A stretch of 64,000 nucleotides of DNA, from the NCBI GenBank assembly GCA_020846635.1, contig JADLDO010000020.1, forward strand, positions 124,001 through 188,000, read 5' to 3'. The stretch's first letter is position 1, and every line of letters starts with the position of its first letter. Below the pieces are notes generated by a model. That model did no database searches. It was given only the letters and a program-made list of their open reading frames with translations, and was not told the DNA's origin. The translations under genes were made by a program, and so were the position numbers. Below, piece after piece: positions 1 through 9,638 of the stretch. Origin of the DNA: Caldilineaceae bacterium. GTDB taxonomy: Bacteria > Chloroflexota > Anaerolineae > Caldilineales > Caldilineaceae.

Positions 1-75
1 TCCATATTGCGTATAGTACGAAGCTCTGGACTCCTTTCCAGTACGTTCTAGAATTAGATTGCTAGTCGAATTCGT

Positions 76-1200
76 ATGCACTTTTTTAAGCGTCCTTTGA
101 TTACCAATTCAATTTTTGCGTTTTCTACACTGCGTTCCCTGACGCAGGGTCTGGCACAACCGAATCTACACGCGAAGCTACAGGTCGCGTGGGGGCAACA
201 GGTTATCCTGTCATCTGTTGTGCTGCTGGGTGGTTTCCTTCTGAGTGCGTGTGTGACCGCGGTTCCGGTCGCTCAGACAGCGGGGCAGCCCCTTGCTCAA
301 CCTGTGACTGGTGAGCACATCAGCGATATTGCCAATATCACCTTGCCCACGCCGGAGCCTGTAATTGTGCCCGATGTGAGTGCAGAGGTGATTACGGAAG
401 ATGCTCGTGCCAATATTCGCAGCGGCCCGGCATTGGATGCACCGATTGTTGCGAAGGCCGACCCTGGTGATGTCTATCAGGTTGTCGGCAGGAGTGATGA
501 TGGTGAGTGGTGGCAGATTTGCTGTGTTGCCGGCCCGGCGGATGCGGAGGATGAAGCAACCGAGAATGCCTGGTTGTCCAGTGTGGTTGTAGAGCTGGAA
601 GGCAATGCCGACGCGGTCCCTGTCATTGCGCCCCTGCTGCCGGTGGACCTACAGGCCAACTGGCAGGTCGAGTGGTCATGTGGTTCGGAGCGTTGTGAGA
701 TCAAGGAATGTGTGGGGACGATCAATGCCCACGCTACCGAAGAGAACACAGAACAGTGGCTCCAAGTTGAGCATAGCGTGGCATGGACCGATGAATGTTT
801 CGAAGACGATTCATGGGTCTTTGAAGTCGACCGCTTTAGTGGTCGTGAGCGCAGCGGTTCCTTTGTCGATGATTTCCGCTATAACTACTGGGTAGGCGCG
901 CAGCCAGGCCCCGCAACGAACATCTTTACCTTCGAAGATGGGCGTCAGGTTGCTGCCTGGTGTGATGCTGAGCAAACGTTTGACGTACCTGTGGGAGATG
1001 GATGGACCAACGCTGTGCAGGGCTACACCTGTCACGATGTCAAGACGGGCGAAATGGTCTACATCACCTACACAACCCGTTGGCTGTATACGGGTGAATA
1101 TGAAGGACAGAATTATGACCGGGCCTATTTCGGTGACTATGAGACACTGGAACAGTACCTAGTCGACACAAACGCTGAACTTTCTTATCTTGGGGAATAA
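76..1200 (+). CDS. SH3b-domain lipoprotein-like protein
   Basis: Predicted exported protein of 374 residues. A hydrophobic stretch at residues 43-58 ends in the lipobox-like LSAC with Cys59, so the mature protein is probably lipid-anchored outside the membrane. Residues about 108-160 resemble a bacterial SH3 domain (NIRSGPALDAPIV, then GEWWQI), a fold often used for cell-wall or ligand binding. The remaining 200 residues (Cys-containing, rich in Trp and Tyr) I do not recognise. The stretch before the lipobox is unusually long for a signal peptide and no other ATG/GTG/TTG start fits better, so the start is uncertain. It lies alone upstream of another exported protein gene on the same strand. 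Function unknown. Confidence 0.7.
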   Translation: MHFFKRPLITNSIFAFSTLRSLTQGLAQPNLHAKLQVAWGQQVILSSVVLLGGFLLSACVTAVPVAQTAGQPLAQPVTGEHISDIANITLPTPEPVIVPDVSAEVITEDARANIRSGPALDAPIVAKADPGDVYQVVGRSDDGEWWQICCVAGPADAEDEATENAWLSSVVVELEGNADAVPVIAPLLPVDLQANWQVEWSCGSERCEIKECVGTINAHATEENTEQWLQVEHSVAWTDECFEDDSWVFEVDRFSGRERSGSFVDDFRYNYWVGAQPGPATNIFTFEDGRQVAAWCDAEQTFDVPVGDGWTNAVQGYTCHDVKTGEMVYITYTTRWLYTGEYEGQNYDRAYFGDYETLEQYLVDTNAELSYLGE

Positions 1201-1238
1201 TTTCTTAATCCTTCGTTCAGCGGAGCAACTTCTGTAGG

Positions 1239-1269
1239 GTTGACCCGGCTGTAAAAGCTGGTCTACCAT
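1239..1269 (+). promoter_or_regulatory. putative sigma70 promoter of the secreted-protein gene
   Basis: TTGACC at 1240-1245 and TACCAT at 1264-1269 are separated by 18 bp. They lie about 65 bp before the ATG at 1336. The -10 match is only 4 of 6, so this is tentative. Confidence 0.35.
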
Positions 1270-1335
1270 AGATATGTTATCGGTGAAGTTCATTCCTATC
1301 TTTATCATTTTTTGAGTCACAGAAGGAGCTTTGAC

Positions 1336-2352
1336 ATGACCCGAATCAAGCAGTTTCGCGTCATCTTTGCAATGATCATGATTGTTGTCATGATGATGCC
1401 CGCGGTGGCCTTTGCGGACAGCGGCCCAGCCAAGCCGACCGCTCCCATCGCCGGCCCAGCGCTGAGCGGGACAGGGCCATCCATCCCGCCCCCAATCGCC
1501 ATCACTGGCCCCCGCGTGAATCCGCGTGTCCACCCTGCCACGACCGTGATTGCCCCTGCCACTGCTTACAACTGGGTGGCAGCCGGTAACGTGCCCCAGG
1601 CCCTCGAAGCCAATGCCGCTGATGGTGGCAAACTGCAAGAGAAGCCAGGTCGCGGTATCAAGCAGACCGAGACAGGTCTCGGCAAGGGTATCTCCCTGTA
1701 TGCGACCCCGAATGTCTGCAACAACTTCAACGCCCACGGTAGCTATGCGGTCGTCAATGGCAAGAGCGACATCTGGAGCGACTGGTACGCCGGTTGGGCT
1801 CCGTTTGCCATCGACAATGGCTACTATCAGGCCAAGAACGTTGCCTTCACCATGGAGCGCGTTGTGGGTCCTGGCAGCAAGTACAACGACACCATCAGCA
1901 AGGGTGATGGCGAGCAGGCTTCTGCCAAGATCGCCAGCCACGAGCCATACGCCGGTGGTTTCGGTAGCCCGATCATCCCTGTCCCCGCAGACTATGCTGG
2001 TGGCAAGGTGACCGTTAGTGTCAAGTACCTCATCTGGGATCACGACCAGGGTGGTAAAGAGGGTGGCAGCGACGGTGCCGATTGGGACTGGGCGTCGATG
2101 GGTGTCAAGCCCGGGGCCGCTGGCGACCAGGCCTTCTACGTCAATGGCTACGTCCGTGGCGAGTGGGCAGAACTGACCCATACCGTTGACCTGGGCAACG
2201 CCGGTGACATCATGGTGCTGCTCCAGGGCCAATCACCTGCCGTCCTGAACAGCAACATCTACTTCGACGATGTTAAGATTGCCTTCAGCAATGCCGATGG
2301 TTCCAAGTCTGTCTACCTGACCGACTGCACCACCGCCGAAAGCATCAAGTAA
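1336..2352 (+). CDS. secreted protein of unknown function
   Basis: Protein of 338 residues. The ATG at 1336 is chosen because AGAAGGAG (1321-1328) sits 7 bp upstream; a TTG further upstream would lie before this site. Residues 1-28 form a clear Sec signal peptide (Lys/Arg start, Met/Val/Ile-rich core, AFA cleavage site). A Pro/Ala/Gly-rich linker follows to about residue 90. The C-terminal 200 residues are Gly/Asp/Trp-rich and end in a pattern (NSNIYFDDVKI) seen at the edge of beta-sandwich carbohydrate-binding-like domains. No catalytic motif is visible. A strong hairpin terminator follows, so it is probably a single-gene transcript. It may be a surface or matrix protein; that is inference. 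Confidence 0.75.
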   Translation: MTRIKQFRVIFAMIMIVVMMMPAVAFADSGPAKPTAPIAGPALSGTGPSIPPPIAITGPRVNPRVHPATTVIAPATAYNWVAAGNVPQALEANAADGGKLQEKPGRGIKQTETGLGKGISLYATPNVCNNFNAHGSYAVVNGKSDIWSDWYAGWAPFAIDNGYYQAKNVAFTMERVVGPGSKYNDTISKGDGEQASAKIASHEPYAGGFGSPIIPVPADYAGGKVTVSVKYLIWDHDQGGKEGGSDGADWDWASMGVKPGAAGDQAFYVNGYVRGEWAELTHTVDLGNAGDIMVLLQGQSPAVLNSNIYFDDVKIAFSNADGSKSVYLTDCTTAESIK

Positions 2353-2393
2353 GTAGAACAGTAATCCGGTTCGCCCGGTGTTATGCAAACGAA

Positions 2394-2426
2394 GAGCCGT
2401 CTCCACTCGGAGGCGGCTCTTTCTAT
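2394..2426 (+). terminator. intrinsic terminator after the secreted-protein gene
   Basis: Arms 2394-2404 and 2409-2419 form an 11-bp stem (one G-U pair) with a 4-nt loop, followed by TTTCTATT. It begins 42 bp past the stop at 2352. Confidence 0.8.
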
Positions 2427-2467
2427 TGGTAGAAATTTACTTCCTAAAAACCTATCTTCCAAAAATA

Positions 2468-2513
2468 ACCCTCCCGGAAGCTGGGGAGCCCTCTGGGCCG
2501 CTTCCGGGAGGGT
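2468..2513. repeat. palindromic dispersed element, copy 1 (46 bp)
   Basis: Perfect 14-bp inverted repeat, ACCCTCCCGGAAGC (2468-2481) and GCTTCCGGGAGGGT (2500-2513), around an 18-bp core that holds a smaller GCCC/GGGC stem. It starts 37 bp past the trmFO stop; read on the minus strand it is followed by TTATTTTT, so it may also end trmFO transcription. The same element recurs near 7.7, 26.5, 41.9 and 45.1 kb. Confidence 0.85.
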
Positions 2514-2550
2514 ATTCTGTTATATAGCTCTTGTAGAGTCATACTGTCCG

Positions 2551-3951
2551 TTAGGCGGCGAGTAGAGGCGCGAGCGATGCGAGTGAGGCGAAGTCTGTTG
2601 TGTGCAGATAGGCCAGCAGATCGCGGCGGGCGCGCTCAGCATAGGCGGCATAGCGATTGGCTTTGCCGCGGACCTGCTCCTCCATTTCGGGCAGCAGCCC
2701 CATATTTGCCTTCATGGGCTGGAAGTTTTCCGGCTCAGCATGTGTTACGTAATGGAGCAGCGCCCCGATCATGGTCGTGCGCGGGAGTTCCAACAAAGGC
2801 TGTCCGTTGAGATGGCGGGCAACGTTGATCCCGGCGATGAGCCCGCCCATTGTGCTGCCGACATACCCTTCCGTTCCGGTGATCTGCCCGGCAAAGAAGA
2901 GATCGGGGCGCGTGCGGCATTGCAGCGTGGGGTGGAGCAGCGTTGGACTGTTGACAAAGGTATTGCGGTGCATTTGACCGAGCCGCACAAATTCCGCCTG
3001 CGCCAAACCGGGGATCATGCGTAGGACTTCTTCCTGTGCGCCCCAACGCAAGTTGGTCTGGAAGCCGACCATATTGTAGAGCGTGCCCGCCACATTATCT
3101 TGACGTAGCTGCACAACGGCATAGGGGCGCTTGCCGGTGCGCGGGTCACGCAGCCCAATCGGGCGCATGGGGCCAAAAGCAAGCGACTCTGTCCCGCGTG
3201 ACGCCAAAACTTCAATGGGCATGCAGCCCTCAAAGTAGCGTTCCAACTCCTTTTCAAATTCCTTGAGTTGAATCTTGGGAGCAGCCAGTACTGCCTGGAC
3301 AAAAGCCTCGTATTCTTCACGGTTAAGTGGACAGTTGATATAGTCCCCTTCTTCTGGGCCGAGTGCGCTGCTCTTGTCATAGCGGCTGGCGCGGAAGGCA
3401 ATGCCCATATCAATACTTTCGGCCTCCACAATGGGGGCCATCGCATCATAGAAGTAGAGATATTGTTGCCCTGTCAACGCTTGGATTTGGGCGGTGAGGG
3501 TGTCACTGGTCAGCGGGCCTGTGGCGAGAATGGTGGGGCCTTCGGGAATGGCGCTAGCTTCCTCACGAACCAACTCAATGTTGGGGTGGCTGCTGATGCG
3601 TTCTGTGACCTCGGCAGCAAAATCCTCGCGGCTGACAGCCAGCGCGCTGCCTGCGGGCAATGCATGTTTGAAGGCTGTGTTAATGATCATGCTGCCCAGG
3701 GCGAGCATTTCATTCTTGAGAATACCCATCGCCCGGTCGGGCTGGGTACTGCCCATCGAGTTGCTGCACACCAATTCGGCCAGCCGGTCACTGACGTGGG
3801 CTGCCGTCGGGCGCACAGGTCGCATTTCGATCAGACGGACATGAAAACCACGGTTGGCAAGCTGCCATGCGGCTTCACTGCCCGCCAAGCCGCCACCCAC
3901 GACCGTGACAGTTTGTTGGGGTGTCGCCTGATGTGCGAGAGTCTGGGGCAT
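2551..3951 (-). CDS. trmFO: TrmFO, folate-dependent tRNA (uracil-54-C5)-methyltransferase
   Basis: Makes ribothymidine (m5U54) in the T-loop of tRNA using 5,10-methylenetetrahydrofolate as carbon donor and FADH2 as reductant; cytoplasmic. Of 466 residues, the N-terminus carries the FAD-binding GGGLAG at 19-24. The family's conserved Cys motif CSNSMGS starts at Cys62, and a second family Cys lies in [12 protein letters not shown] near residue 230. The C-terminal [16 protein letters not shown] stretch is typical of the family. Start at 3951 rather than an upstream ATG because GGAAGGA precedes it by about 10 bp. It is transcribed toward the secreted-protein gene, with repeat copy 1 between the two. 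Length is slightly over the usual 435-450. Confidence 0.95.
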   Translation of the reverse strand: MPQTLAHQATPQQTVTVVGGGLAGSEAAWQLANRGFHVRLIEMRPVRPTAAHVSDRLAELVCSNSMGSTQPDRAMGILKNEMLALGSMIINTAFKHALPAGSALAVSREDFAAEVTERISSHPNIELVREEASAIPEGPTILATGPLTSDTLTAQIQALTGQQYLYFYDAMAPIVEAESIDMGIAFRASRYDKSSALGPEEGDYINCPLNREEYEAFVQAVLAAPKIQLKEFEKELERYFEGCMPIEVLASRGTESLAFGPMRPIGLRDPRTGKRPYAVVQLRQDNVAGTLYNMVGFQTNLRWGAQEEVLRMIPGLAQAEFVRLGQMHRNTFVNSPTLLHPTLQCRTRPDLFFAGQITGTEGYVGSTMGGLIAGINVARHLNGQPLLELPRTTMIGALLHYVTHAEPENFQPMKANMGLLPEMEEQVRGKANRYAAYAERARRDLLAYLHTTDFASLASLAPLLAA

Positions 3952-4090
3952 GGCTAAATATTCCTTCCTTTTGATCAACCAGGATGGCAACCGGCGCAAC
4001 CCTGGAGCTTCGCTTGACTCGCGATTGTAGCGCAGCGACCAGGTGAGGTCAATTTTAGATGAGAAAGGGATGGGGTTCTGTGCATTGGGG

Positions 4091-4119
4091 TTGGCGTGAG
4101 AGGGGCCACATGCTATGAT
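4091..4119 (+). promoter_or_regulatory. putative promoter of the nucleoside phosphorylase gene
   Basis: TTGGCG (4091-4096), a 17-bp spacer and TATGAT (4114-4119). The predicted transcript start near 4126 would place two 12-bp direct repeats in the leader. Confidence 0.45.
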
Positions 4120-4136
4120 GGCCTGTACTCATGTTT

Positions 4137-4161
4137 TGTAACCGTGTCATGTAACCGTGTC
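4137..4161 (+). repeat. two 12-bp direct repeats in the phosphorylase leader
   Basis: TGTAACCGTGTC occurs at 4137-4148 and again at 4150-4161, a 13-bp period, between the predicted promoter and the ATG at 4182. Position and spacing would suit a repressor site, but no regulator is identified. Confidence 0.6.
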
Positions 4162-4181
4162 TTATAGAGGATTAGAAGCTG

Positions 4182-5516
4182 ATGAATGCCGTCGATATCA
4201 TTGTGAAGAAGCGCGATGGCGGCGAACTGTCGCCGGCGGAGATAGATTTTTTTATTCAGGGCTTTACCCAGGGCACGATTCCCGACTATCAGGCTGCGGC
4301 GTGGGCCATGGCGGTTTATTTTCAGGGGATGAGTGATGCGGAGACGACCGCATTGACGCAGGCAATGGCTGAGAGCGGCGAGCAGCTCGACCTGCATGAC
4401 AGCCTGCCGCCTGGAACCGTGATCGTCGATAAGCACTCCAGCGGGGGCGTGGGCGACAAGACAACGTTGGCAGTGGGGCCGGTTGTGGCAGCGTGCGGGC
4501 TGCCTGTGGGCAAGATGAGTGGCCGGGGATTGAGCTTTACGGGGGGCACGATTGACAAGTTGGAGAGCATTACCGGCTGGAGTCCTGAGTTGAGCGAGGC
4601 GCAATTTCGTCGCCAACTGCGCGCGATCGGGCTGGTGATTGCGGGGCAAACCGCAGACCTTGCGCCTGCCGATAAGGCGCTCTATGCCTTGCGCGATGTG
4701 ACGGGGACTGTTCCCAGCCTCCCTCTGATTGCCAGCAGCATCATGAGCAAGAAACTGGCTGCGGGGGCCGATGCGATTGTGTTGGATGTGAAATGCGGGC
4801 ATGGCGCGTTTATGGAGACGTTAAAAGAGGCCAATGCCCTAGCAAAGCTGATGGTTGCGATTGGCACACGCGCCGGGCGCAAGGTGGTTGCCCTGATCAC
4901 ACAGATGGAGCAACCCCTGGGCAATGCGGTGGGCAATGCACTGGAAGTTGAGGAGGCAATTGCTTCGCTGCATGGTCAAGGCCCCGCAGATTTCCAAACA
5001 TTGGTGGAGCAGGTCGCCACGGAGATGCTGCTACTAGGGACGCCACAGGGAACGACACTTGACGCAGATACCGCGCGTGAACAAGTACGCCATGCTATTA
5101 CATCGGGCGCGGCATTGGCAAAGTTCCGGGCCTTTGTTGTGGCACAAGGGGGAGATGGCGCGCTGGTCGATGAACCCGCACGCCTGCCCCATGCGCCCGT
5201 TCAAGTCGAAGTTCCCGCAGCCGCAGCGGGCGTGGTGCAAGCAGTGGATTCGCGGGCGATTGGGCTGGCGGTGGTGGCTTTGGGTGGGGGACGCCACAAG
5301 AAGGGCGATCCGATTGACTATGGCGTGGGCGTGATCGTGCATGCCAAAGTGGGCGATGCTGTGGAAGCGGGGACGCCGTTATGTACCATCCACGCAGCAA
5401 GCCGAGAAGCAGCCCACGATGTGATGGAACAGATCATAGGCGCGTATACGGTGGCTGATGGCGCGAGGGAACCGCTGCCTATCGTCTATGGGCGCGTTGC
5501 AGAGGCGCAAGGTTGA
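4182..5516 (+). CDS. pdp: pyrimidine-nucleoside / thymidine phosphorylase
   Basis: Splits thymidine, deoxyuridine or uridine with phosphate into base and (deoxy)ribose 1-phosphate, a pyrimidine salvage step in the cytoplasm. The 444 residues match the family length. Residues 84-94 hold the phosphate-binding [11 protein letters not shown], followed by [16 protein letters not shown], the thymidine/pyrimidine phosphorylase signature. The C-terminal domain has the lipoyl-like fold features of the class ([16 protein letters not shown]). GAGGATTAG precedes the ATG by about 7 bp. It is convergent with the glycosyltransferase gene, only 4 bp from its stop. I cannot decide from sequence alone between DeoA and the broader-specificity Pdp; the [12 protein letters not shown] form and length lean to Pdp. 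Confidence 0.92.
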   Translation: MNAVDIIVKKRDGGELSPAEIDFFIQGFTQGTIPDYQAAAWAMAVYFQGMSDAETTALTQAMAESGEQLDLHDSLPPGTVIVDKHSSGGVGDKTTLAVGPVVAACGLPVGKMSGRGLSFTGGTIDKLESITGWSPELSEAQFRRQLRAIGLVIAGQTADLAPADKALYALRDVTGTVPSLPLIASSIMSKKLAAGADAIVLDVKCGHGAFMETLKEANALAKLMVAIGTRAGRKVVALITQMEQPLGNAVGNALEVEEAIASLHGQGPADFQTLVEQVATEMLLLGTPQGTTLDADTAREQVRHAITSGAALAKFRAFVVAQGGDGALVDEPARLPHAPVQVEVPAAAAGVVQAVDSRAIGLAVVALGGGRHKKGDPIDYGVGVIVHAKVGDAVEAGTPLCTIHAASREAAHDVMEQIIGAYTVADGAREPLPIVYGRVAEAQG

Positions 5517-5520
5517 GTGC

Positions 5521-6726
5521 CTACCATATCGCCACCTTCCGTTCGGCGATGATGCTGCGATAGAGGGTCGCGGTCTGTTGGGCGATGGTGTGCCAACTGT
5601 ATTGTTGGCTGACCTGGGCATGGGCTTGCAGGCGGCGCACTGCTGCAGCTCCGGGGTCGTTAAAGAGCCGGCGCACAGCCCAAACAATGCTCGGTGGATC
5701 GTCGGGATAGACCGTTAGCCCATTGACCTCATGTTTGACCACCTCGCCCAGCCCGCCTACATCCGACGCAATCACATTGCAATCCAGGGCCATTGCCTCC
5801 AGCGCCACAATGCCAAAGGGTTCGTACAGGCTGGGGAAAACTGCTGAATCGACAACCTGATAGAGCCAATCGCGCTGTTGGTCGGTCACATAATCGAGGA
5901 ATTGCACAGCCGAATCCACGCCGAGTTCTCTGGTGAGCGGATAGAGATGGCGGCTGTTGCGGCCTGCAACCAGCAGGCGCGTGTCGGGAAATGCCCGCAA
6001 AATGCCCGGCATGGCGCGCAACAGCACATGCAACCCCTTTTCATGCACAATGCGCCCCACAAAGAAGAGCAACTGTTCGCCGTTTGGCGCAAATTGGGCG
6101 CGCAGTTCAATCTGCTTGTGGGTGGGGCAGATATAGAGGCGATCTTGATCGATGCCGTTGGGGATGACAACCAGCTTATCAAAGGGCGTGCCAAAATAAT
6201 TATGCAGCTCGGTGGTCATGAAATGGCTACAGACAATGACGCGCCACGCTTCATGGCAAAGCTGCCCCTCTAGCCCGTTGATGCGGCTGCTGTCATGGTT
6301 CGTTACATGACCTTGATGGCGACCGCGCTCGGTGGCGTGCATCGTCACCAATAGCGGGATTTTGTGTTCATATTTGAGCCGCACACCTGCCACGCCTAGC
6401 AACCAATCGTGTACGTGGATGAGGTCAAAGGGTTCATCCTGGGCCAGTTGGTTGGCATAATCGACAAAATGGTGATTATTATCGATCACGGTATTGTACA
6501 TATTGGCCGGGTCAAAGAGATCGGTTTCCAGGCGATGGATGGTGACACACTCGTTGAGCCGCTCGACGGGCGCGCCTCCGGCATAGCGCGTGGTTAATAT
6601 ATCAAGATGGAGGGGGCCATAATGTTCTTGAAGTTCGCCAAGCGCAGGAATGAGCCCCGCGACATGCTTGCCCAAGCCGCCGACCATATAGGGTGGATAT
6701 TCCCAACTTAAAACTAGGATACGCAT
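5521..6726 (-). CDS. glycosyltransferase family 4 (GT-B fold)
   Basis: A 401-residue sugar transferase. The N-terminus (SWEYPPYMVGGLGKHVAGL) is the nucleotide-sugar-transferase opening seen in GT4 and glycogen-synthase-like enzymes, with a Gly-rich loop near residue 17. HVHDWLLG lies near residue 105. The C-terminal donor-binding half has FVGRIVHEKGLHVLLRAM and the EX7E motif YEPFGIVALEAMA near residue 305. No signal peptide, so cytosolic. The acceptor is not predictable; a glucan or glycoconjugate is possible. It lies 49 bp downstream of the solute-binding-like lipoprotein on the same strand, so they may be co-transcribed. The ATG has only a weak upstream SD (GAGACG). Confidence 0.88.
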   Translation of the reverse strand: MRILVLSWEYPPYMVGGLGKHVAGLIPALGELQEHYGPLHLDILTTRYAGGAPVERLNECVTIHRLETDLFDPANMYNTVIDNNHHFVDYANQLAQDEPFDLIHVHDWLLGVAGVRLKYEHKIPLLVTMHATERGRHQGHVTNHDSSRINGLEGQLCHEAWRVIVCSHFMTTELHNYFGTPFDKLVVIPNGIDQDRLYICPTHKQIELRAQFAPNGEQLLFFVGRIVHEKGLHVLLRAMPGILRAFPDTRLLVAGRNSRHLYPLTRELGVDSAVQFLDYVTDQQRDWLYQVVDSAVFPSLYEPFGIVALEAMALDCNVIASDVGGLGEVVKHEVNGLTVYPDDPPSIVWAVRRLFNDPGAAAVRRLQAHAQVSQQYSWHTIAQQTATLYRSIIAERKVAIW

Positions 6727-6775
6727 ATCGTCTCACAAATGCTATGACAGATGTTATTCACAAATGCTCTATTGA

Positions 6776-7696
6776 CTATTCTTCATCGACGTTTGGGTGC
6801 TCAATAGGCCAATGCTGCAATTGCCAGACCGTCGCCGTGGGGGATGGGCTGCTCGCCAAGTTGCTGAGAGCAATACAAGTGGCGCGATAGGTCAGATAGT
6901 GCGTAAAATCATTGGGCTGTGTGGCAGGATCGGCTGATTGTAACCATTGATTATACTGGAGATCCGTCCAAACCAACCAGTGTGCAGCATGGAGATCGGT
7001 GGCATGGGCGGCGAAGATCTCCAGCCCTGCCTGTTCAGCAAGCCAAAATTCCACATCGGGCTGCTGGAGGCGCAGGACGGAGAGCCAGCGTGCCCCTACA
7101 TCTGGACGACCAGCCCACAACACCACATCGCCTGCTTCGAGGGTTGCAGCGGCACTGTCCAGTTCGTCAATCCGCACAACCGGTACGGCCGCGCGGATCT
7201 GCAACGTCCATTCGCCGGGAAGGCCAAGCAGGAGGATGCGCGTTGCGCTTGTCGTGTTGGCGATATACTCCACTTGAGATTCGAGCCATGAAGCTGTTTG
7301 GGGGCCTGCAAAGCCGCCCGCAGGGGCGACAAGCGATGGAATGAGCCAGGGTATGTCGCTCGCCTGGGTCATAACCGCTGTAACTGCGGGGACGGCATCC
7401 AGCAAGAGGGGGCCGATCACGGCAACCACAGTGGGGTCAACCAAGAGCTTCTGGGCAGCACGCCGCGCCTGCACCGGATCGCCGCTGTCGTCCAGCGCCA
7501 GCGGCATTACCTCTAGGCCGGGAGGTGTACATTCTGCCAACGCCTGCCGCATGGCGGCCAGGGCTGCATAGCCACTCTGCCGGTACAGCCCCTCGAAAGG
7601 CGCAATTAATCCGATCTTGACGATAGGACGCACAGAGGTACAACTGGTCAGGAGGAGGATGAGTGGGATGAGAGACAAAAATGGGAGCGGGCGCAA
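6776..7696 (-). CDS. periplasmic-binding-protein-like lipoprotein (type I fold)
   Basis: About 306 residues. The TTG at 7696 is preferred because translation from it gives an ideal lipoprotein signal (MRPLPFLSLIPLILLLTSC, lipobox LTSC). The longer upstream reading would run through repeat copy 2 and put about 60 charged residues before the signal. After the Cys, VKIGLIAPFEGLYRQSGYAA resembles the start of branched-chain amino-acid-type binding proteins, and VVAVIGPLLLDAVPAVTAVM fits their second strand-helix unit. No permease or ATPase genes adjoin, so it may be a sensor or orphan receptor rather than part of a transporter. It precedes a GT4 gene in the same direction. The start is uncertain. 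Confidence 0.7.
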   Translation of the reverse strand: MRPLPFLSLIPLILLLTSCTSVRPIVKIGLIAPFEGLYRQSGYAALAAMRQALAECTPPGLEVMPLALDDSGDPVQARRAAQKLLVDPTVVAVIGPLLLDAVPAVTAVMTQASDIPWLIPSLVAPAGGFAGPQTASWLESQVEYIANTTSATRILLLGLPGEWTLQIRAAVPVVRIDELDSAAATLEAGDVVLWAGRPDVGARWLSVLRLQQPDVEFWLAEQAGLEIFAAHATDLHAAHWLVWTDLQYNQWLQSADPATQPNDFTHYLTYRATCIALSNLASSPSPTATVWQLQHWPIEHPNVDEE

Positions 7697-7712
7697 CGAC
7701 CTTTGGCATACG

Positions 7713-7746
7713 ACCCTCCCGGAAGCGCGGAAGCTTCCGGGAGGGT
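7713..7746. repeat. palindromic dispersed element, copy 2 (34 bp, short core)
   Basis: The same perfect 14-bp arms as copy 1 (7713-7726 and 7733-7746), but the core is reduced to 6 bp, giving one compact hairpin. It lies 29 bp past the mltG stop, at the end of the alaS operon and just before the downstream lipoprotein gene. Confidence 0.85.
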
Positions 7747-7775
7747 TTAGGTGGGCATGATCCTTCACCGCTAAA

Positions 7776-9092
7776 TTATTGATAGCCGTAGATCTGCATG
7801 TTTTGCTGGTGTTCGGCCAATGTTCTTGCAAAGACATGGCGGCCATCGTCTCCGGTTGCCACAAAGAAGCAGTAGTCGGTCGGCGTGGGATTTTGCGTCG
7901 ATTGGATTGCGCTCAACCCTGGGCTGGCGATGGGGCCGGGGGGCAGCCCTTGATAGAGATATGTATTATAGGGGCTGGTAACGCTGGCGTATTCTTCGAT
8001 GCGTTCGGGCTTCCACCACCAATTGCCTACTGTGCCCTTTGCATACTGCACCGTCGGGTCAGCCTGCAAATAAGTGCCACCCACATCGGCCATACAGGCC
8101 CCATTGAGGCGATTGAGATAGACGCTGGCAATCAAGGGGCGCTCATCGGCTTGGACAGCCTCGCGTTCGACAATGCTCGCCAACGTGACAAGGTTGCGCC
8201 CGGTCATCCCACTAGACCCGCCGCGCAGCCCACCTTCGCCGATTTTTTCCTCAAAGTTATTGAGGAAGGGAGCCAACACCAACTCTGGTGTGCTGGCAAA
8301 GACCGGGAAACGGTAGGTGTCGGGGAATAGATAGCCTTCCAGAGAGCCATCGGCGGGCAGATCGCTCAGGAAATCATAGTCCCCAAAGATGGAGAGCGTA
8401 CGCGGCGCGCGTACGGCTGCCAAGAAGCGGTCGGACTCCATGACGTTGTTCTCTGACAGGCGCTCGGCGATCTCTTCGACGCGGAACCCTTCGGGGATCG
8501 TCACAGGAATTTCTTCAAAGAGCGCGTTTTGCAGCGCTTCGGCAATCTCTGGAACAGTCATCGTTTCGGCCAGGATGAAGTTGCCCGCCTCAATGTTTCG
8601 CTCTAAGCCTGTTACACGCAAATAGAGATTAAAGAGATCGGCATCGCGAACAAAGCCCGCGGATGCCAAGCGCGATGCGATAAAGCGTGCCGGTTCACCG
8701 GGAACAATGGCAAAGGGGCGCTGCGTGGGGTCATCACCTGCCGGAATCGATAGCTCGGACTCACGCAGGCGCAGATTGAAGGCTAGGATTTGCGCTTCGA
8801 CGTATTCGGGCGTGAGCGCGTTCTGCCCGGCTGTGGGGTCAATCAGCCCACTAGTTGCCTGGGGCGCGCCCAGGAATTGCTCTGTCAGATGGGCGTCGGC
8901 AACAACCCAAGTGCCTAATATCACGGCCCCCACGAGCACCAAGAAGGCCAGCCGGATCAGATTGGTGAGCAGATACTCTGCACTGATCCATTGTCGCCAA
9001 GAGTGGTTGCTCTCATCACTTCGCCCATTACGGCTGTTATAACGCGCCCGTACCAGGTCACGTCGATCATGGACGGTCATTTTACTCGTCAA
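7776..9092 (-). CDS. mltG: endolytic murein transglycosylase MltG (YceG-like)
   Basis: Membrane-anchored lytic transglycosylase that cuts nascent peptidoglycan strands and so sets glycan length. The protein has 438 residues. A single transmembrane helix lies at about 42-65. The extracellular YceG domain follows, with [10 protein letters not shown], the catalytic-Glu motif [25 protein letters not shown] and a [15 protein letters not shown]-terminal block. Start TTG at 9092: AGGGAG lies 6 bp before it, and it begins 3 bp after the ruvX stop. An in-frame ATG 12 bp on has no such site. Last gene of the alaS operon. Confidence 0.93.
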   Translation of the reverse strand: MTSKMTVHDRRDLVRARYNSRNGRSDESNHSWRQWISAEYLLTNLIRLAFLVLVGAVILGTWVVADAHLTEQFLGAPQATSGLIDPTAGQNALTPEYVEAQILAFNLRLRESELSIPAGDDPTQRPFAIVPGEPARFIASRLASAGFVRDADLFNLYLRVTGLERNIEAGNFILAETMTVPEIAEALQNALFEEIPVTIPEGFRVEEIAERLSENNVMESDRFLAAVRAPRTLSIFGDYDFLSDLPADGSLEGYLFPDTYRFPVFASTPELVLAPFLNNFEEKIGEGGLRGGSSGMTGRNLVTLASIVEREAVQADERPLIASVYLNRLNGACMADVGGTYLQADPTVQYAKGTVGNWWWKPERIEEYASVTSPYNTYLYQGLPPGPIASPGLSAIQSTQNPTPTDYCFFVATGDDGRHVFARTLAEHQQNMQIYGYQ

Positions 9093-9095
9093 CGC

Positions 9096-9638
9096 TTACT
9101 CCCTATGATCATCATACTCATGTGCCGGTTGATCCTGTGCCGGTTCCGACCGCGCAGGCAGGTGGATCACCTCCGGCAGTGCATCACCGCGCTTCTGCGC
9201 CGCCAAGAAACTTTGGAGAATCACCGCCGCGGCGACTGCATCTTCGCCCACATGGCGCGGCCACTGGTGAGCCACCTCATGGGCTGCAAAACTGCTCAGA
9301 CGCTCGTCCCATAAGGCGATGGGAATGGGCGCGCCCAGTAAGAGGCGCAGCGCATGGGCCAGCCGCATGGCCCATTTTTGTGTGGTTTGCGCCTGGGGGC
9401 CAACAGTGCCATCCATGTTCAAGGGCAGGCCACAGACGATTCCCACAATCTCCTCGGCCTGGCTGATCTTGGCTAGGTGTGCAAAATCAGCGCGACGGCT
9501 GGTGCGAGTCAGGGTGCTGTGCGGGCGCGCGACCAGCCGCAGTGGATCACAGACGGCGATGCCGATGCGTACCAGACCCACGTCCAGGGCCAGTAATTTG
9601 CCCTGGGCCGGAAATTGGGCGGCAGATTCATCATTCAC
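9096..9638 (-). CDS. ruvX: RuvX/YqgF putative Holliday junction resolvase
   Basis: RNase H-fold nuclease of the YqgF family, linked to Holliday junction resolution and 16S rRNA 5'-end maturation; cytoplasmic. It has 180 residues, somewhat longer than the usual 140-150. LALDVGLVRIGIAV carries the first catalytic Asp (Asp19). GIVCGLPLNMDG and ALWDERLSS follow, and GEDAVAAAVILQSFL gives the last Asp. Its ATG overlaps the stop of the preceding gene by 4 bp (ATGA), indicating translational coupling. Neighbours alaS and mltG recur with ruvX in many bacteria. Confidence 0.93.
   Translation of the reverse strand: MNDESAAQFPAQGKLLALDVGLVRIGIAVCDPLRLVARPHSTLTRTSRRADFAHLAKISQAEEIVGIVCGLPLNMDGTVGPQAQTTQKWAMRLAHALRLLLGAPIPIALWDERLSSFAAHEVAHQWPRHVGEDAVAAAVILQSFLAAQKRGDALPEVIHLPARSEPAQDQPAHEYDDHRE

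Noticed and set aside
2383..2565. 60-codon plus frame after the secreted-protein gene
   Set aside because: Lies over the terminator and repeat copy 1; no SD.
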